A DNA stretch of 64,000 nt. It comes from CAZBSE01 sp964610385. Its GTDB lineage: Bacteria; Actinomycetota; Humimicrobiia; Humimicrobiales; Humimicrobiaceae. The position numbers and the translations under genes are program-made. The notes under the pieces are model-generated. The model saw only the letters and a list, made by a program, of their open reading frames with translations. It was not told where the DNA came from and searched no databases. Where the stretch lies: contig CAZSXW010000006.1 of the NCBI GenBank assembly GCA_964610385.1, positions 62,001 through 126,000 on the forward strand, written 5' to 3'. Positions 44,103 to 52,414 of the stretch are shown here, one piece after another (the stretch's first letter is position 1; each line of letters starts with the position of its first letter).

Positions 44103-44276
44103 AGAGACCACTGTACTAAATTTAATCAAGACTTTAGGTATTTAAATTTGACTTATGAGCATATGTCCATTATAATAATTTTGGGCCTATGCCTATAATA
44201 TGAAGACAGTACAGCATTAAAGTAAAGAATTTTAATTGTCAATATTTTAGGGATATTATTATTTAAAGGAGGAAAA

Positions 44277-44684
44277 ATGCCAAGAGGAGATGGAACTGGG
44301 CCTGCAGGAATGGGTCCTATGACTGGAAGAGGCGCAGGATATTGCGCAGGTTATTCAGTACCCGGATATGCCAATACTTTTAGTGGGAGATATCCGGCCG
44401 GTAGAAGAGCTTTTGGAGGAGGTTTTGGCCAGGGCAGAGGATACAGAAACTGGTACTATTCCACGGGTCTTCCGGGATGGTCAAGATATAGTATGGGTTT
44501 ACCGGCATGGGGCAGAACAGCAGGATACCCTTACTACAGTGATCATTACGTAGCTGATATTAAACCTGAGCAGGAAATAGAAATACTGAAAAGCCAGTCA
44601 GAGAATCTAAAACAACAGTTAGATGACATAAATAAGAGAGTAGAAGAGTTAAAAAAAGAAGAAAAGCGCAATAAAAAAGAATAA
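44277..44684 (+). CDS. DUF5320-type glycine-rich protein
   Basis: 135 residues. The N-terminal MPRGDGTGPAGMGPMTGRGAGYCAGY is characteristic of the DUF5320 family. It is followed by a Gly/Tyr/Arg-rich low-complexity middle and a C-terminal helical coiled segment (EQEIEILKSQSENLKQQLDDINKRVEELKKEEK). Function unknown. Such genes are a regular companion of Mrp/NifX/MinD cofactor clusters in anaerobes. The strong AAAGGAGG ribosome site and the terminator downstream suggest a separately and highly expressed transcript. The first ~15 codons are nearly the same DNA as in the gene at 47092. Confidence 0.8.
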   Translation: MPRGDGTGPAGMGPMTGRGAGYCAGYSVPGYANTFSGRYPAGRRAFGGGFGQGRGYRNWYYSTGLPGWSRYSMGLPAWGRTAGYPYYSDHYVADIKPEQEIEILKSQSENLKQQLDDINKRVEELKKEEKRNKKE

Positions 44685-44710
44685 TTATTATACCAGGAAA
44701 ATTGTTATTA

Positions 44711-44753
44711 ATGAGGATAGATACAAGAACCTACCTGCTGTGTCTATCCTCAT
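44711..44753 (+). terminator. hairpin terminator after the DUF5320 gene
   Basis: Arms ATGAGGATAGA (44711-44721) and TCTATCCTCAT (44743-44753) can pair, with a ~20-base loop, followed by TTATCTTTAA. It separates the DUF5320 gene from the mrp operon. Confidence 0.6.
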
Positions 44754-44854
44754 TTATCTTTAAATTGAAGCCGGGTCAGATTTTAAGAAAGACAAAACAG
44801 TTTGGTTGATATAGTATTAAAATAATAGAAAAAAATGATAGTAAGGAATAATGA

Positions 44855-45691
44855 ATGGTGGAAGATAGAAAATTAAAAGAAAACATATCAAACATCAAGA
44901 AAAAACTTATGATCATAAGCGGAAAGGGAGGAGTAGGGAAGACTACTATTGCGGTAAACCTTGCTTATGCACTATCCTTGAAAGGGTATAAGGTAGGGCT
45001 ACTGGATGTGGATATCCACGGTCCGAATGTTGTCAAGCTGCTGGGGATTGAAAATAAAAAATTAACCGGCAGCGGAGATTCCAAGATAAATCCCATCAAA
45101 TTGTCTGAGAATTTAAAAGTGGTAAGCACTGCCTCGATGCTTGAGGATTCAGATACCCCTTTGATATGGAGGGGGCCGTTGAAGATGAAGATAATCAGCC
45201 AGTTTTTGGGAGACGTGAACTGGGGTGGACTTGATTATTTAATAATAGATTCACCTCCGGGAACAGGAGACGAACCCCTGAGTGTAGCACAGCTTATAGA
45301 GGATCTATCGGGAGTAATAGTGGTCACAACTCCTCAAGAGGTCGCAATGCTTGATTCCAGGAAAAGCATTCAGTTCGCGAGAAAATTGAATATTCCCTAC
45401 ATAGGGATAATCGAAAATATGAGCGGTTTTACCTGCCCTCATTGCGGTAAAAAAATAGATTTATTCAATAAAGGCGGGGGTAAAAAGGCTGCAGATGAAC
45501 TTGATATTGATTTTTTGGGTGACATACCTATTGATAAGGAAATTGTAGACCTGAGCGACAGCGGCAGGGTATTTGTAGAGCATGGAAATATGGATTCAGC
45601 CGCGTTTAAGAAAATGGAAGAGGTAGTAAAAAAAATCGAATCTGTGTTTAATCCAAATAAAAAGAATAAAAGCAGGAGTAAATATAAATGA
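44855..45691 (+). CDS. Mrp/NBP35-family ATP-binding protein
   Basis: 278 residues of MinD/ParA-class P-loop ATPase of the Mrp/ApbC type. The deviant Walker A is ISGKGGVGKTTIAVNLA (residues ~22-38). VDIHGPNVVKLLG, LDYLIIDSPPGTGDE and the C-terminal CPHCGKKIDLF, the CxxC that binds an Fe-S cluster in the dimer, are typical. It is a scaffold/carrier for [4Fe-4S] cluster assembly. AAGGA precedes the ATG. Its end overlaps the radical-SAM gene by 4 bp (ATGA). Confidence 0.9.
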   Translation: MVEDRKLKENISNIKKKLMIISGKGGVGKTTIAVNLAYALSLKGYKVGLLDVDIHGPNVVKLLGIENKKLTGSGDSKINPIKLSENLKVVSTASMLEDSDTPLIWRGPLKMKIISQFLGDVNWGGLDYLIIDSPPGTGDEPLSVAQLIEDLSGVIVVTTPQEVAMLDSRKSIQFARKLNIPYIGIIENMSGFTCPHCGKKIDLFNKGGGKKAADELDIDFLGDIPIDKEIVDLSDSGRVFVEHGNMDSAAFKKMEEVVKKIESVFNPNKKNKSRSKYK

Positions 45692-46638
45692 ATATGATTT
45701 ACGGCCCGGTGTTATCCAGGAGGTTTGGATATTCATTAGGAATCGATATTCTTCCATTTAAGGTATGCACCTATGATTGCATCTATTGTCAGCTGGGAAA
45801 GACTACCAATCAAACAGCTGAAAGGAAGAGTTATATTGATATAAATATGAAAAGTTTTTTAAAAGATCTAAAAAGTGTAATAGGAAGCGAAAAAAAGATT
45901 GATTACATTACTTTTTCGGGTTCAGGTGAGCCTACTTTAAATACTGATATTGGGGTTCTGATAGAAAGAATTAAAAAGATGTCCGACATACCTGTTGCAG
46001 TATTGACCAATGGGAGTCTTCTTTATAGAAAAGAGGTAGTCAGATCACTTGAGAATGCGGACCTGGTAAAAGTCTCATTTGATGCTCCCGATGAGGCATG
46101 TTTTAAAGAGATAAATAGACCATGTGCTGCCGTTGATTTTAAAAAGATCACAAGAGGAATGGGATCGCTTTTAGATGATTTTAAAGGAAAGATATGGCTG
46201 GAACTGATGATAATCAAGGATCTTAATGATAGTGTGGGGCATGCGGAACAGTTTAAAAAAATAATCGACGGCATGAACAGAATCGGCAGGGGTATAGACA
46301 AGATACATTTGAACACACCGGTTAGGCCGTCAGCAGCAGGAGATGCTTTGAGGCCGGATAATGTCAGAGTAAAAAAAATAGAAAAAATTTTAGGCAGTAA
46401 AGCAGAGATAATAAGAGGTTTAAAATTAAAATCAAAGGAGCTGTTAAATATAAATCTTGAACGGGAAATAATAGAGCTGGTAAAAAGAAGACCTGTCAGC
46501 GCAGGGGAAATAAGCAGATCATTACAGGTAAATATAAACGAGGTCATAAAAAGCTTGAGAAGCCTCCTGGATCAAAAGAAAATAAAATTAAAAATATATG
46601 GTGATAAAAAAACTGATTATTACTATTATAAATATTAA
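45688..46638 (+). CDS. radical SAM protein (COG0731-like)
   Basis: 316 residues. The [4Fe-4S] motif CTYDCIYC (C-x3-C-x2-C; Cys near 29, 33, 36) with GPVLSRRFGYSLGIDILP upstream, ITFSGSGEPTLN and VSFDAPDEACFKEINRP places it with the wyosine-like/COG0731 radical-SAM group. The C-terminal ~70 residues look like a winged helix (RPVSAGEISRSLQVNINEVIKSLRSLLDQKKIK). The reaction is unknown; in this setting it may act in Fe-S or cofactor maturation. It overlaps the mrp stop. Confidence 0.87.
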   Translation: MNMIYGPVLSRRFGYSLGIDILPFKVCTYDCIYCQLGKTTNQTAERKSYIDINMKSFLKDLKSVIGSEKKIDYITFSGSGEPTLNTDIGVLIERIKKMSDIPVAVLTNGSLLYRKEVVRSLENADLVKVSFDAPDEACFKEINRPCAAVDFKKITRGMGSLLDDFKGKIWLELMIIKDLNDSVGHAEQFKKIIDGMNRIGRGIDKIHLNTPVRPSAAGDALRPDNVRVKKIEKILGSKAEIIRGLKLKSKELLNINLEREIIELVKRRPVSAGEISRSLQVNINEVIKSLRSLLDQKKIKLKIYGDKKTDYYYYKY

Positions 46639-46671
46639 TTGTTTCATAATCTGTAAAGGAAGGTAAACGTA

Positions 46672-47049
46672 ATGAAAATCGCAATCTCAACAGATGGGCA
46701 GTATGTCTCCCCACATTTCGGAAGGTGTCCGGAGTTTACAATACTGGAGATCAAAGACGGTAAATTGATAAATAAAGAAACAATCAGCAATCCCGGACAT
46801 CATCCCGGTTATCTCCCGCAGTATTTGAGTGAGCAAGGTGTCAGCTGTATAGTTGCGGGTGGAATGGGAATGAGAGCAAGAGAACTTTTCCAGCAGGCTA
46901 ATATTGATGCCGTACTCGGTATTGAAGGTAAAATTGACCAGGTGGTAAGTAAAATCATGGATGGTTCCCTTGAAGGGGGAGAAAGTATCTGTAAACCGGG
47001 TTCCGGCAAGGGATACGGAATAGAGAAAACAGAGTGCGATCATGAATAG
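46672..47049 (+). CDS. NifX/NifB-type iron-molybdenum cofactor-binding protein (PF02579)
   Basis: 125 residues. The hallmark MKIAISTDGQYVSPHFGRCPEFTILEI and the C-terminal CIVAGGMGMRARELFQQANID are the Nitro_FeMo-Co domain that carries Fe-S/FeMo-co precursors in NifX/NafY proteins. Here no nif genes are present, so it probably binds another metal cofactor. It is followed by a DUF5320-like protein; a close relative lies at 47799. A good AAGGAAGG precedes the ATG. Confidence 0.88.
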   Translation: MKIAISTDGQYVSPHFGRCPEFTILEIKDGKLINKETISNPGHHPGYLPQYLSEQGVSCIVAGGMGMRARELFQQANIDAVLGIEGKIDQVVSKIMDGSLEGGESICKPGSGKGYGIEKTECDHE

Positions 47050-47091
47050 TCATATGAATTATTTTTAATAATTCTGAAAGGAGTGTCGATC

Positions 47092-47310
47092 ATGCCAAGA
47101 GGAGATGGAACTGGACCTGCAGGACAGGGTCCTGGTACCGGCAGGGGTCTAGGACGTGGTGGAGGAAGAGGTAGAATGGGAGGACAGAGCATGGGTCCCG
47201 GCGGGAAATGTGTGTGCCCCAGCTGCGGCACTAAGGTCGATCATAAAATAGGAGTCCCCTGTTATAATATGGTATGTCCAAAGTGTGGTACCAAAATGGT
47301 AAGGGAATAG
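47092..47310 (+). CDS. DUF5320-like N-terminus joined to a zinc-ribbon
   Basis: 72 residues. MPRGDGTGPAGQGPGTGRG, the same opening as the gene at 44277, is followed by a glycine-rich stretch and a zinc ribbon with four cysteines in two pairs (CPSCGTK and CPKCGTK). It is probably a small metal-binding accessory in the cofactor cluster. ATG 47092 is preferred because AAAGGAG lies upstream; the in-frame GTG at 47083 overlaps that site. Function unknown. Confidence 0.78.
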   Translation: MPRGDGTGPAGQGPGTGRGLGRGGGRGRMGGQSMGPGGKCVCPSCGTKVDHKIGVPCYNMVCPKCGTKMVRE

Positions 47311-47319
47311 GATGTAAAA

Positions 47320-47763
47320 ATGACAGCAAGACCAGTACTGGACAAAATAGTAAATACAGTACCTTTGTTTGTCTATTATAAACCGCAGGGTATCCCCATT
47401 ACCAAATTAGAAGAATTGAATTTGACCCTGGAAGAGATCGAGGCATTTAATTTAAAGGACAGGCAGGGATTAAATCAGACAGAAGCGGCAAGGAAGATGG
47501 GTATATCAAGATCTACCTTCCAGCGGCTCTTAAAATCAGGAAGAAAGAAAGTCATAACCGCAATTGTAGAAGGAAAAGCAATAAAGCTTGAAGGTGGTAA
47601 TTATATCCCGGACAAGGATATTATTAAGAAAAAATGTCTTAAGGGCACTTACCATTACCTGGTTAAGAGGGAAGATCTGAATCTCAGTAATCAGGAATAT
47701 AAATTAAGCAAGATAAAGTGCCCTAAATGCGGTAAGAGATTGATCACTTTTAGGTGGTTCTAA
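47320..47763 (+). CDS. UPF0251/DUF134 DNA-binding protein
   Basis: 147 residues. The helix-turn-helix LTLEEIEAFNLKDRQGLNQTEAARKMGISRSTFQRLLKSGRKK is the DUF134 (UPF0251) signature, related to sigma-70 region 4. A C-terminal zinc ribbon-like KCPKCGKRLITFRWF closes it. It is a putative regulator of the surrounding metal-cofactor cluster, with which it commonly co-occurs (inference from neighbours). It lies 9 bp after the zinc-ribbon gene. Confidence 0.9.
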   Translation: MTARPVLDKIVNTVPLFVYYKPQGIPITKLEELNLTLEEIEAFNLKDRQGLNQTEAARKMGISRSTFQRLLKSGRKKVITAIVEGKAIKLEGGNYIPDKDIIKKKCLKGTYHYLVKREDLNLSNQEYKLSKIKCPKCGKRLITFRWF

Positions 47764-47798
47764 AATCAATATAAGGTAATAGACAGAGGAGCGATAAT

Positions 47799-48170
47799 AT
47801 GAAAATTGCAGTTTCTTCGGATGGTGCAACTCTCGAGTCTAACGTTGATCCCAGATTCGGGAGGTGCCCTTATTACATCATCTATGATACCGAAAGCAAT
47901 GAATTTAAGAGTGTTAAAAATAAAAGTGGTCAGGCAGCCGGAGGTGCAGGCATACAGGCAGCACAGATGATTTCGGATATGAAAATTGAGTCAGTAGTAA
48001 CCGGGAACATAGGACCCAATGCATTCAGGGTTTTATCTGCAGCTTCAATAAAAGTCTATTCTGGAGCAACCGGCAACGTTAAGGATGTCATAGAAAAATT
48101 TAAAAAGGGTGAATACCATCAGACTACCGGTCCGGATGTCGGACCGCATTTTGGAATGAGCGGACGATAA
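47799..48170 (+). CDS. NifX-like cofactor-binding protein (PF02579), second copy
   Basis: 123 residues. The opening MKIAVSSDGATLESNVDPRFGRCPYYIIYD, middle VVTGNIGPNAFRVLSAASIKVYSG and a C-terminal His/Gly tail match the Nitro_FeMo-Co fold. It is homologous to the protein at 46672 but diverged, so the two probably have different partners or ligands. It ends 18 bp before the first MinD-ferredoxin ATPase. GGAG precedes the ATG. Confidence 0.88.
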   Translation: MKIAVSSDGATLESNVDPRFGRCPYYIIYDTESNEFKSVKNKSGQAAGGAGIQAAQMISDMKIESVVTGNIGPNAFRVLSAASIKVYSGATGNVKDVIEKFKKGEYHQTTGPDVGPHFGMSGR

Positions 48171-48188
48171 GCAGAAGTGGGTGAATAA

Positions 48189-49031
48189 TTGATAATATCA
48201 GTTGCAAGCGGCAAAGGCGGAACCGGTAAGACAACTGTAGCTGTAAATTTAGCCCTGTCTTTGAACAACGTGCAGTTGATGGATTGTGATGTTGAGGAAC
48301 CTAATAGTCATATTTTTGTAAAACCAATTATTAGGCGCAGGGACCCGGTTTATGTTCCTATTCCTGTAGTGGACCTGAAAAAATGTGACGGCTGCGGGCG
48401 CTGTAAAGAAGTATGCGCTTATAATGCAATTGCAGTTACCAATAAAAAGGTGCTTATCTTTTCTGAATTATGCCACGGATGTGGTTCCTGTACATACTTT
48501 TGTCCGAATGATGCCCTGAGAGAAGAAAAAGAGGAGATAGGCATCGTTGAAATTGGAGAAAAGGACGGGGTTAAATTTATACACGGGAAACTTAATATAG
48601 GAAAGATGACGGCACCGCCGATTATCCGGGCAGTTAAAAAACACATTAGCAGGGGAAGAACTGCCATTATAGACGTACCTCCCGGGACTTCCTGTCCGGT
48701 AATAACAGCAATAAAAGATACTGATTTTGTCATTCTGGTGACAGAACCCACACCATTTGGATTAAACGATCTGTCACTGGCCGTAGAGGTGACCCGTAGA
48801 TTGGAGATTCCATTTGGAGTCGTTATAAACCGCTCCAGCCTGGGGAATAAAGATACAGATAAATATTGCCAAAAAGAGGGTATTCCTATACTTATGAGGA
48901 TACCTTTTAGTAAAAAAATCGCCGAGATCTATTCCAGGGGAGATTCCATTGTAAAATCACTGCCGGAATACAAAGAAAAGTTTCGGAGATTGTTTGAGGA
49001 GATAGAAAGGATGGCAGAGGGGGCCAAATAA
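48189..49031 (+). CDS. MinD-superfamily ATPase with inserted ferredoxin domain (first copy)
   Basis: 280 residues. A deviant P-loop SGKGGTGKTTVAVNLALSL at the N-terminus is interrupted after ~60 residues by a two-[4Fe-4S] ferredoxin insert (CDGCGRCKEVCAYNAI, CHGCGSCTYFCPNDAL). The ATPase then resumes (TAIIDVPPGTSCPV, VTEPTPFGLND). This COG1149 architecture is specific to anaerobes; ATP-driven electron transfer or cluster delivery is the usual guess. TTG start after GGGTGA. A paralogue follows within 10 bp. Confidence 0.92.
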   Translation: MIISVASGKGGTGKTTVAVNLALSLNNVQLMDCDVEEPNSHIFVKPIIRRRDPVYVPIPVVDLKKCDGCGRCKEVCAYNAIAVTNKKVLIFSELCHGCGSCTYFCPNDALREEKEEIGIVEIGEKDGVKFIHGKLNIGKMTAPPIIRAVKKHISRGRTAIIDVPPGTSCPVITAIKDTDFVILVTEPTPFGLNDLSLAVEVTRRLEIPFGVVINRSSLGNKDTDKYCQKEGIPILMRIPFSKKIAEIYSRGDSIVKSLPEYKEKFRRLFEEIERMAEGAK

Positions 49032-49048
49032 AGCCTGGAGTGATTAAA

Positions 49049-49912
49049 ATGAAAGAAATCGTCATTATAAGCGGAAAAGGCGGTACGGGCAAGACAGTTA
49101 TAACTGGTGCTTTTGCTGCCTTGGCGAAAGACAAGGTTTTAGCTGACTGTGATGTCGATGCGGCAGATCTGCATCTACTGCTTGATCCCAAGATAAAGGA
49201 GTCACATACTTTCAAGAGCGGTGTAACAGCCTTTACCCACAAGAAATACTGCGATGGATGCGGTGCCTGCAGTATGGTATGCAGGTTTGAGGCAGTAAAG
49301 AGGGACTTTTCCATAGATCCTATTTCCTGTGAGGGGTGTGCATTCTGCAGTCTCGTATGTCCGAAAAATGCCATAGAGATGAAATTAAATACTTCCGGTG
49401 AATGGTTTATATCCCGGACCAGATTCGGCCCGCTGGTTCATGCCAAATTGGGAATTGCAGAGGAAAATTCCGGGAAACTGGTTTCCCTGGTAAGAAAAAA
49501 GGCCAGAGAGATAGCCGAAGATAAGAATTATGATCTAATCATCATTGACGGTTCGCCTGGTATAGGTTGTCCGGTAATAGCATCTATTACCGGTGCTTAT
49601 TGTGCGGTAGTAGTTATCGAGCCGACTCTTTCCGGGATGCATGATGCTGAAAGGGTGATCGATGTTGCCAGGCATTTCAGTATTCCGGTAAAAGTAATAA
49701 TAAATAAATATGACCTGAATTGTGATATCACCAAAAAGATAGAGGAATGGTCTAAAAGTGGAAACATCGAAGTTCTTGGAAAGGTAATTTTCAGCGAAAC
49801 AGTAGTAAGATCGGTCGTTGAAGGTAAGACTATAATAGAGTATTCTAAAAACAAAGTGGCCGGGACATTAAGTGATATATGGAAAAAACTTGAGAGGGAA
49901 TTGACAGGTTAG
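49049..49912 (+). CDS. MinD-superfamily ATPase with inserted ferredoxin domain (second copy)
   Basis: 287 residues, same layout as the upstream gene: P-loop SGKGGTGKTVITGAFA, ferredoxin insert (CDGCGACSMVCRFEAV, CEGCAFCSLVCPKNAI) and ATPase core LIIIDGSPGIGCPV, VIEPTLSGMHDAERV. The pair is assumed to form a heterodimer. ATG 49049 with GGAG upstream is preferred over the in-frame GTG 49040. It is followed 20 bp later by a methyltransferase gene. Confidence 0.92.
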   Translation: MKEIVIISGKGGTGKTVITGAFAALAKDKVLADCDVDAADLHLLLDPKIKESHTFKSGVTAFTHKKYCDGCGACSMVCRFEAVKRDFSIDPISCEGCAFCSLVCPKNAIEMKLNTSGEWFISRTRFGPLVHAKLGIAEENSGKLVSLVRKKAREIAEDKNYDLIIIDGSPGIGCPVIASITGAYCAVVVIEPTLSGMHDAERVIDVARHFSIPVKVIINKYDLNCDITKKIEEWSKSGNIEVLGKVIFSETVVRSVVEGKTIIEYSKNKVAGTLSDIWKKLERELTG

Positions 49913-49932
49913 GTTTATCAAAGGAAAGGTAA

Positions 49933-50568
49933 ATGGAGTTTATTACTGATATATCCAAAGAGGATGCCAAAACTGCTCATAGGAATTTTAAGGAGCGGAT
50001 CCTTGTTTATAAAAGAAAGGATCTTGATTTGATAAAAAGCAGGGAGTTTATATTAAATAAGGCTAAGCCCATACGGGGAGATATTCTAGAGATAGGTACA
50101 GGGTCCGGATATACGACAATTGCACTGGCCAGGGCCGGTTACAAGTTCATTTCGGTAGATAAAGATGAGGAGGCTTTAAAAAACACTGCGCTTAAACTTG
50201 CTCATGAAAATATACTTGAAAACGTTAAATTTTATGTAATGGATGGAAGTTCGCTTACCTTTAGCGATGAGAGCTTCAGCAGCGTATTTGTTATTAATCT
50301 CTTCCATCATGTAAATGAGATCAATAAAATGCTTTCTGAGATAAACAGGGTACTTTGCCGGGGCGGCAAGACTGTTCTGGCGGATTTTAACAAAAGAGGA
50401 ATGGAGATAGTAAACCTGGTACACAGGGAAGAGGGACGTATTCATGAAGACAGCGGTATTGGTAGGGATTTAATATATTCCTATTTTAAACGTCTTGGGT
50501 ATGGTATCGAGTCATATAATGAAGAGAACCACTGGCTTTTAATTATAAATAAATCAAAGAGTAGATAG
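49933..50568 (+). CDS. class I SAM-dependent methyltransferase
   Basis: 211 residues. Motif I DILEIGTGSGYTTIALARAGY (residues ~53-73), the acidic FISVDKDEEAL ribose contact and FSSVFVINLFHHVNEINKMLSEINRVLCRGGKTVLADF define a small-molecule methyltransferase. It sits at the end of the cofactor cluster, and its methyl acceptor is not identifiable; a cofactor or small metabolite is suggested by context. AAAGGAAAGG precedes the ATG. Confidence 0.86.
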   Translation: MEFITDISKEDAKTAHRNFKERILVYKRKDLDLIKSREFILNKAKPIRGDILEIGTGSGYTTIALARAGYKFISVDKDEEALKNTALKLAHENILENVKFYVMDGSSLTFSDESFSSVFVINLFHHVNEINKMLSEINRVLCRGGKTVLADFNKRGMEIVNLVHREEGRIHEDSGIGRDLIYSYFKRLGYGIESYNEENHWLLIINKSKSR

Positions 50569-50571
50569 AAA

Positions 50572-51285
50572 ATGGAAATGAAGACCATTTTTGACAACGA
50601 GGCTGTTAATAAAAAACTGCATAAAGGATGGGGGCTGTCTTTTTTTGTTGGCCAAAAAATATTATTTGATACAGGGGGAAACGGATCCTGGCTTTTGGAA
50701 AATATGAGAAATCTAAATGTAAATACCGGCCGGATAAAGGCAGTTGTAATATCCCATGATCACTGGGACCACACCGGAGGACTCTGGGAGATATTGAAGA
50801 ACAGGAAAGGGCTTAAGGTTTATGCCTGTCCAAATTTCAGCAGCGAGTTCAAAAAAAAAGTAAAAGAACTGAATGGTGAACTTGTAGAATCAGATAGAAC
50901 AATAAAAATTGCAAAAAATATTTATACCACTGGCGAGATTGCCGGAGAATATAAGGGGAAATATATGCCCGAACAGGCTCTCGTGGCAGAGACTGATAAA
51001 GGGCTGGCAGTGATTACGGGTTGTTCACATCCAGGTATCGTAAAGATGGTGAAAAAGGTAAAAAAGGACTTTAAGTGTGAAAGGATATACCTTGTCTCTG
51101 GAGGATTTCACTTGATAGATAAATATGAGTCGGAAATAAGATCTGTGGCAGAGGAGCTGAAGGAAATGGGAGTAGAAAAGGTCGGACCTGCTCATTGTTC
51201 GGGATATGATGCAAAGTTGATTTTCAAGGAAATATATAAAGATGCATTCGTTTCCATGAAAGCAGGTGTAAAATTTGAGATTTGA
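50572..51285 (+). CDS. metallo-beta-lactamase fold hydrolase
   Basis: 237 residues. The zinc motif H-x-H-x-D-H is HDHWDHTGG; further ligands fall in VITGCSHPGIVKM and VSGGFHLID...GPAHCSGYDA. It resembles the methyl-ribofuranosyl-aminobenzene (MPT synthase-like) branch of MBL hydrolases. The substrate is unknown. Its ATG is 4 bp after the methyltransferase stop, so they are co-transcribed. Confidence 0.9.
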   Translation: MEMKTIFDNEAVNKKLHKGWGLSFFVGQKILFDTGGNGSWLLENMRNLNVNTGRIKAVVISHDHWDHTGGLWEILKNRKGLKVYACPNFSSEFKKKVKELNGELVESDRTIKIAKNIYTTGEIAGEYKGKYMPEQALVAETDKGLAVITGCSHPGIVKMVKKVKKDFKCERIYLVSGGFHLIDKYESEIRSVAEELKEMGVEKVGPAHCSGYDAKLIFKEIYKDAFVSMKAGVKFEI

Positions 51286-51354
51286 AATGGGAATAAAATT
51301 GTCAATATAAGTCTTTAAAAATAGAAGCTGGTTGGTTAAGAAGGGGGTGAAAAC

Positions 51355-51564
51355 ATGCCAGTTTACAGTTATATATGTAAGGATTGTGGGGAGAAATTTG
51401 ATTTGTTTGTCAGAAGCGGGGGAAAAGGTGAGAAGATGGTCTGTAAAAAGTGCGGCAGCAAAAATATCCAGAAAATTTTTTCTTCCTTTAGTCTGGGTTC
51501 GTCGTCAGGCAGGGATAGTAAATCCGATAATACCTGCCCTACTGGGACCTGCCCGATGGATTGA
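51355..51564 (+). CDS. FmdB-family zinc ribbon protein
   Basis: 69 residues. MPVYSYICKDCGEKFDLFV, then VCKKCGSKNIQKIFSSFSLG, is the FmdB/Zn_ribbon_8 pattern: two CxxC pairs binding one zinc. A Ser/Gly linker leads to a final NTCPTGTCPMD with extra cysteines. It is a putative regulatory or cofactor-related small protein. AAGGGGGTGAAAAC before the ATG is an excellent ribosome site. A longer overlapping open frame in another phase is a shadow. Confidence 0.86.
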   Translation: MPVYSYICKDCGEKFDLFVRSGGKGEKMVCKKCGSKNIQKIFSSFSLGSSSGRDSKSDNTCPTGTCPMD

Positions 51565-51673
51565 TTAATTTTTAGCCGGTCTTGGAGGAGTGATGTATAA
51601 AATAGTTTTATTAATGTAGGATCAAATTGGTAAAATTTTTTATTTTATAAGAATAATATAGGAGGTGTAAGTA

Positions 51674-52363
51674 GTGATAGGGCAAACAAAAAAGCCTATA
51701 AAAGAGATTCTTGGATATCTAGAAGGTAAAAAGAAGATAGTAATATATGGGTGTGGCGGCTGTGCCACTGTTTTTCATACTGGTGGCGAACCTGAAGTTA
51801 ATGAAATGAAAGATATCCTTATTAAAAACGGCAAGGAAGTACTGGCTGCCATAGCACCACCATTCGGAGAATTTACCTGTTATGCTCCCTGGAGTAAGAA
51901 GCGCATGGAAGACTATAAGAAGCAGATAAGTGATTGCGATGCTGTTCTAATGCTTTGTTGCGGAGACGGTTTACAGGTAGTACGGGAATATATATTAGAA
52001 GACGGGTTTGGTCTTACCAAATCTATTTATCCGGCAACTAATCCTGTAGGGCATATGGGCGGCGGTCCAAGCCTGTTCAGGGAAAAATGTATTCAATGTG
52101 GAGATTGTGAGCTGGGTAAGCTGGCTGGTATATGTCCTTTGACCCAGTGTGCAAAGGGTTTGCTTAACGGTCCATGCGGGGGTACAAGGAAGGATGGTAA
52201 ATGCGAGGTAAATCCTGAAAATGATTGTGCATGGATTTTGATATATAAGAGGTTAAAAGAATTAGGGGAACTAGATAGGATGCACAAGATCCTTCCACCT
52301 AAGGATTGGAGTACAACACAGAGACCACGGGAGTTGGAAGTAGAACCTCTTTCTCCCGAATAA
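51674..52363 (+). CDS. metV: methylenetetrahydrofolate reductase C-terminal/zinc subunit MetV
   Basis: 229 residues of the MTHFR_C (PF12225) family. IYGCGGCATVFHTGGEPEV, MLCCGDGLQVVREY and the Fe-S motif CIQCGDCELGKLAGICPLTQCAKGLLNGPCGG are diagnostic. It partners MetF in acetogen-type methylene-THF reductases, where it carries Fe-S clusters for reduction of methylene-THF to methyl-THF in the Wood-Ljungdahl pathway. GTG start after AGGAGGTG. It is directly followed by metF. Confidence 0.93.
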   Translation: MIGQTKKPIKEILGYLEGKKKIVIYGCGGCATVFHTGGEPEVNEMKDILIKNGKEVLAAIAPPFGEFTCYAPWSKKRMEDYKKQISDCDAVLMLCCGDGLQVVREYILEDGFGLTKSIYPATNPVGHMGGGPSLFREKCIQCGDCELGKLAGICPLTQCAKGLLNGPCGGTRKDGKCEVNPENDCAWILIYKRLKELGELDRMHKILPPKDWSTTQRPRELEVEPLSPE

Positions 52364-52414
52364 TACTTGGTTTTAAAAAGTTTAAAAAAGTCTATTAGAA
52401 TTAGGAGTATTTAT

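Noticed and set aside
51332..51568. 78-residue ORF overlapping the FmdB-like gene in another frame
   Set aside because: The in-frame FmdB zinc ribbon with its strong ribosome site clearly explains the DNA; the other frame has no family pattern.
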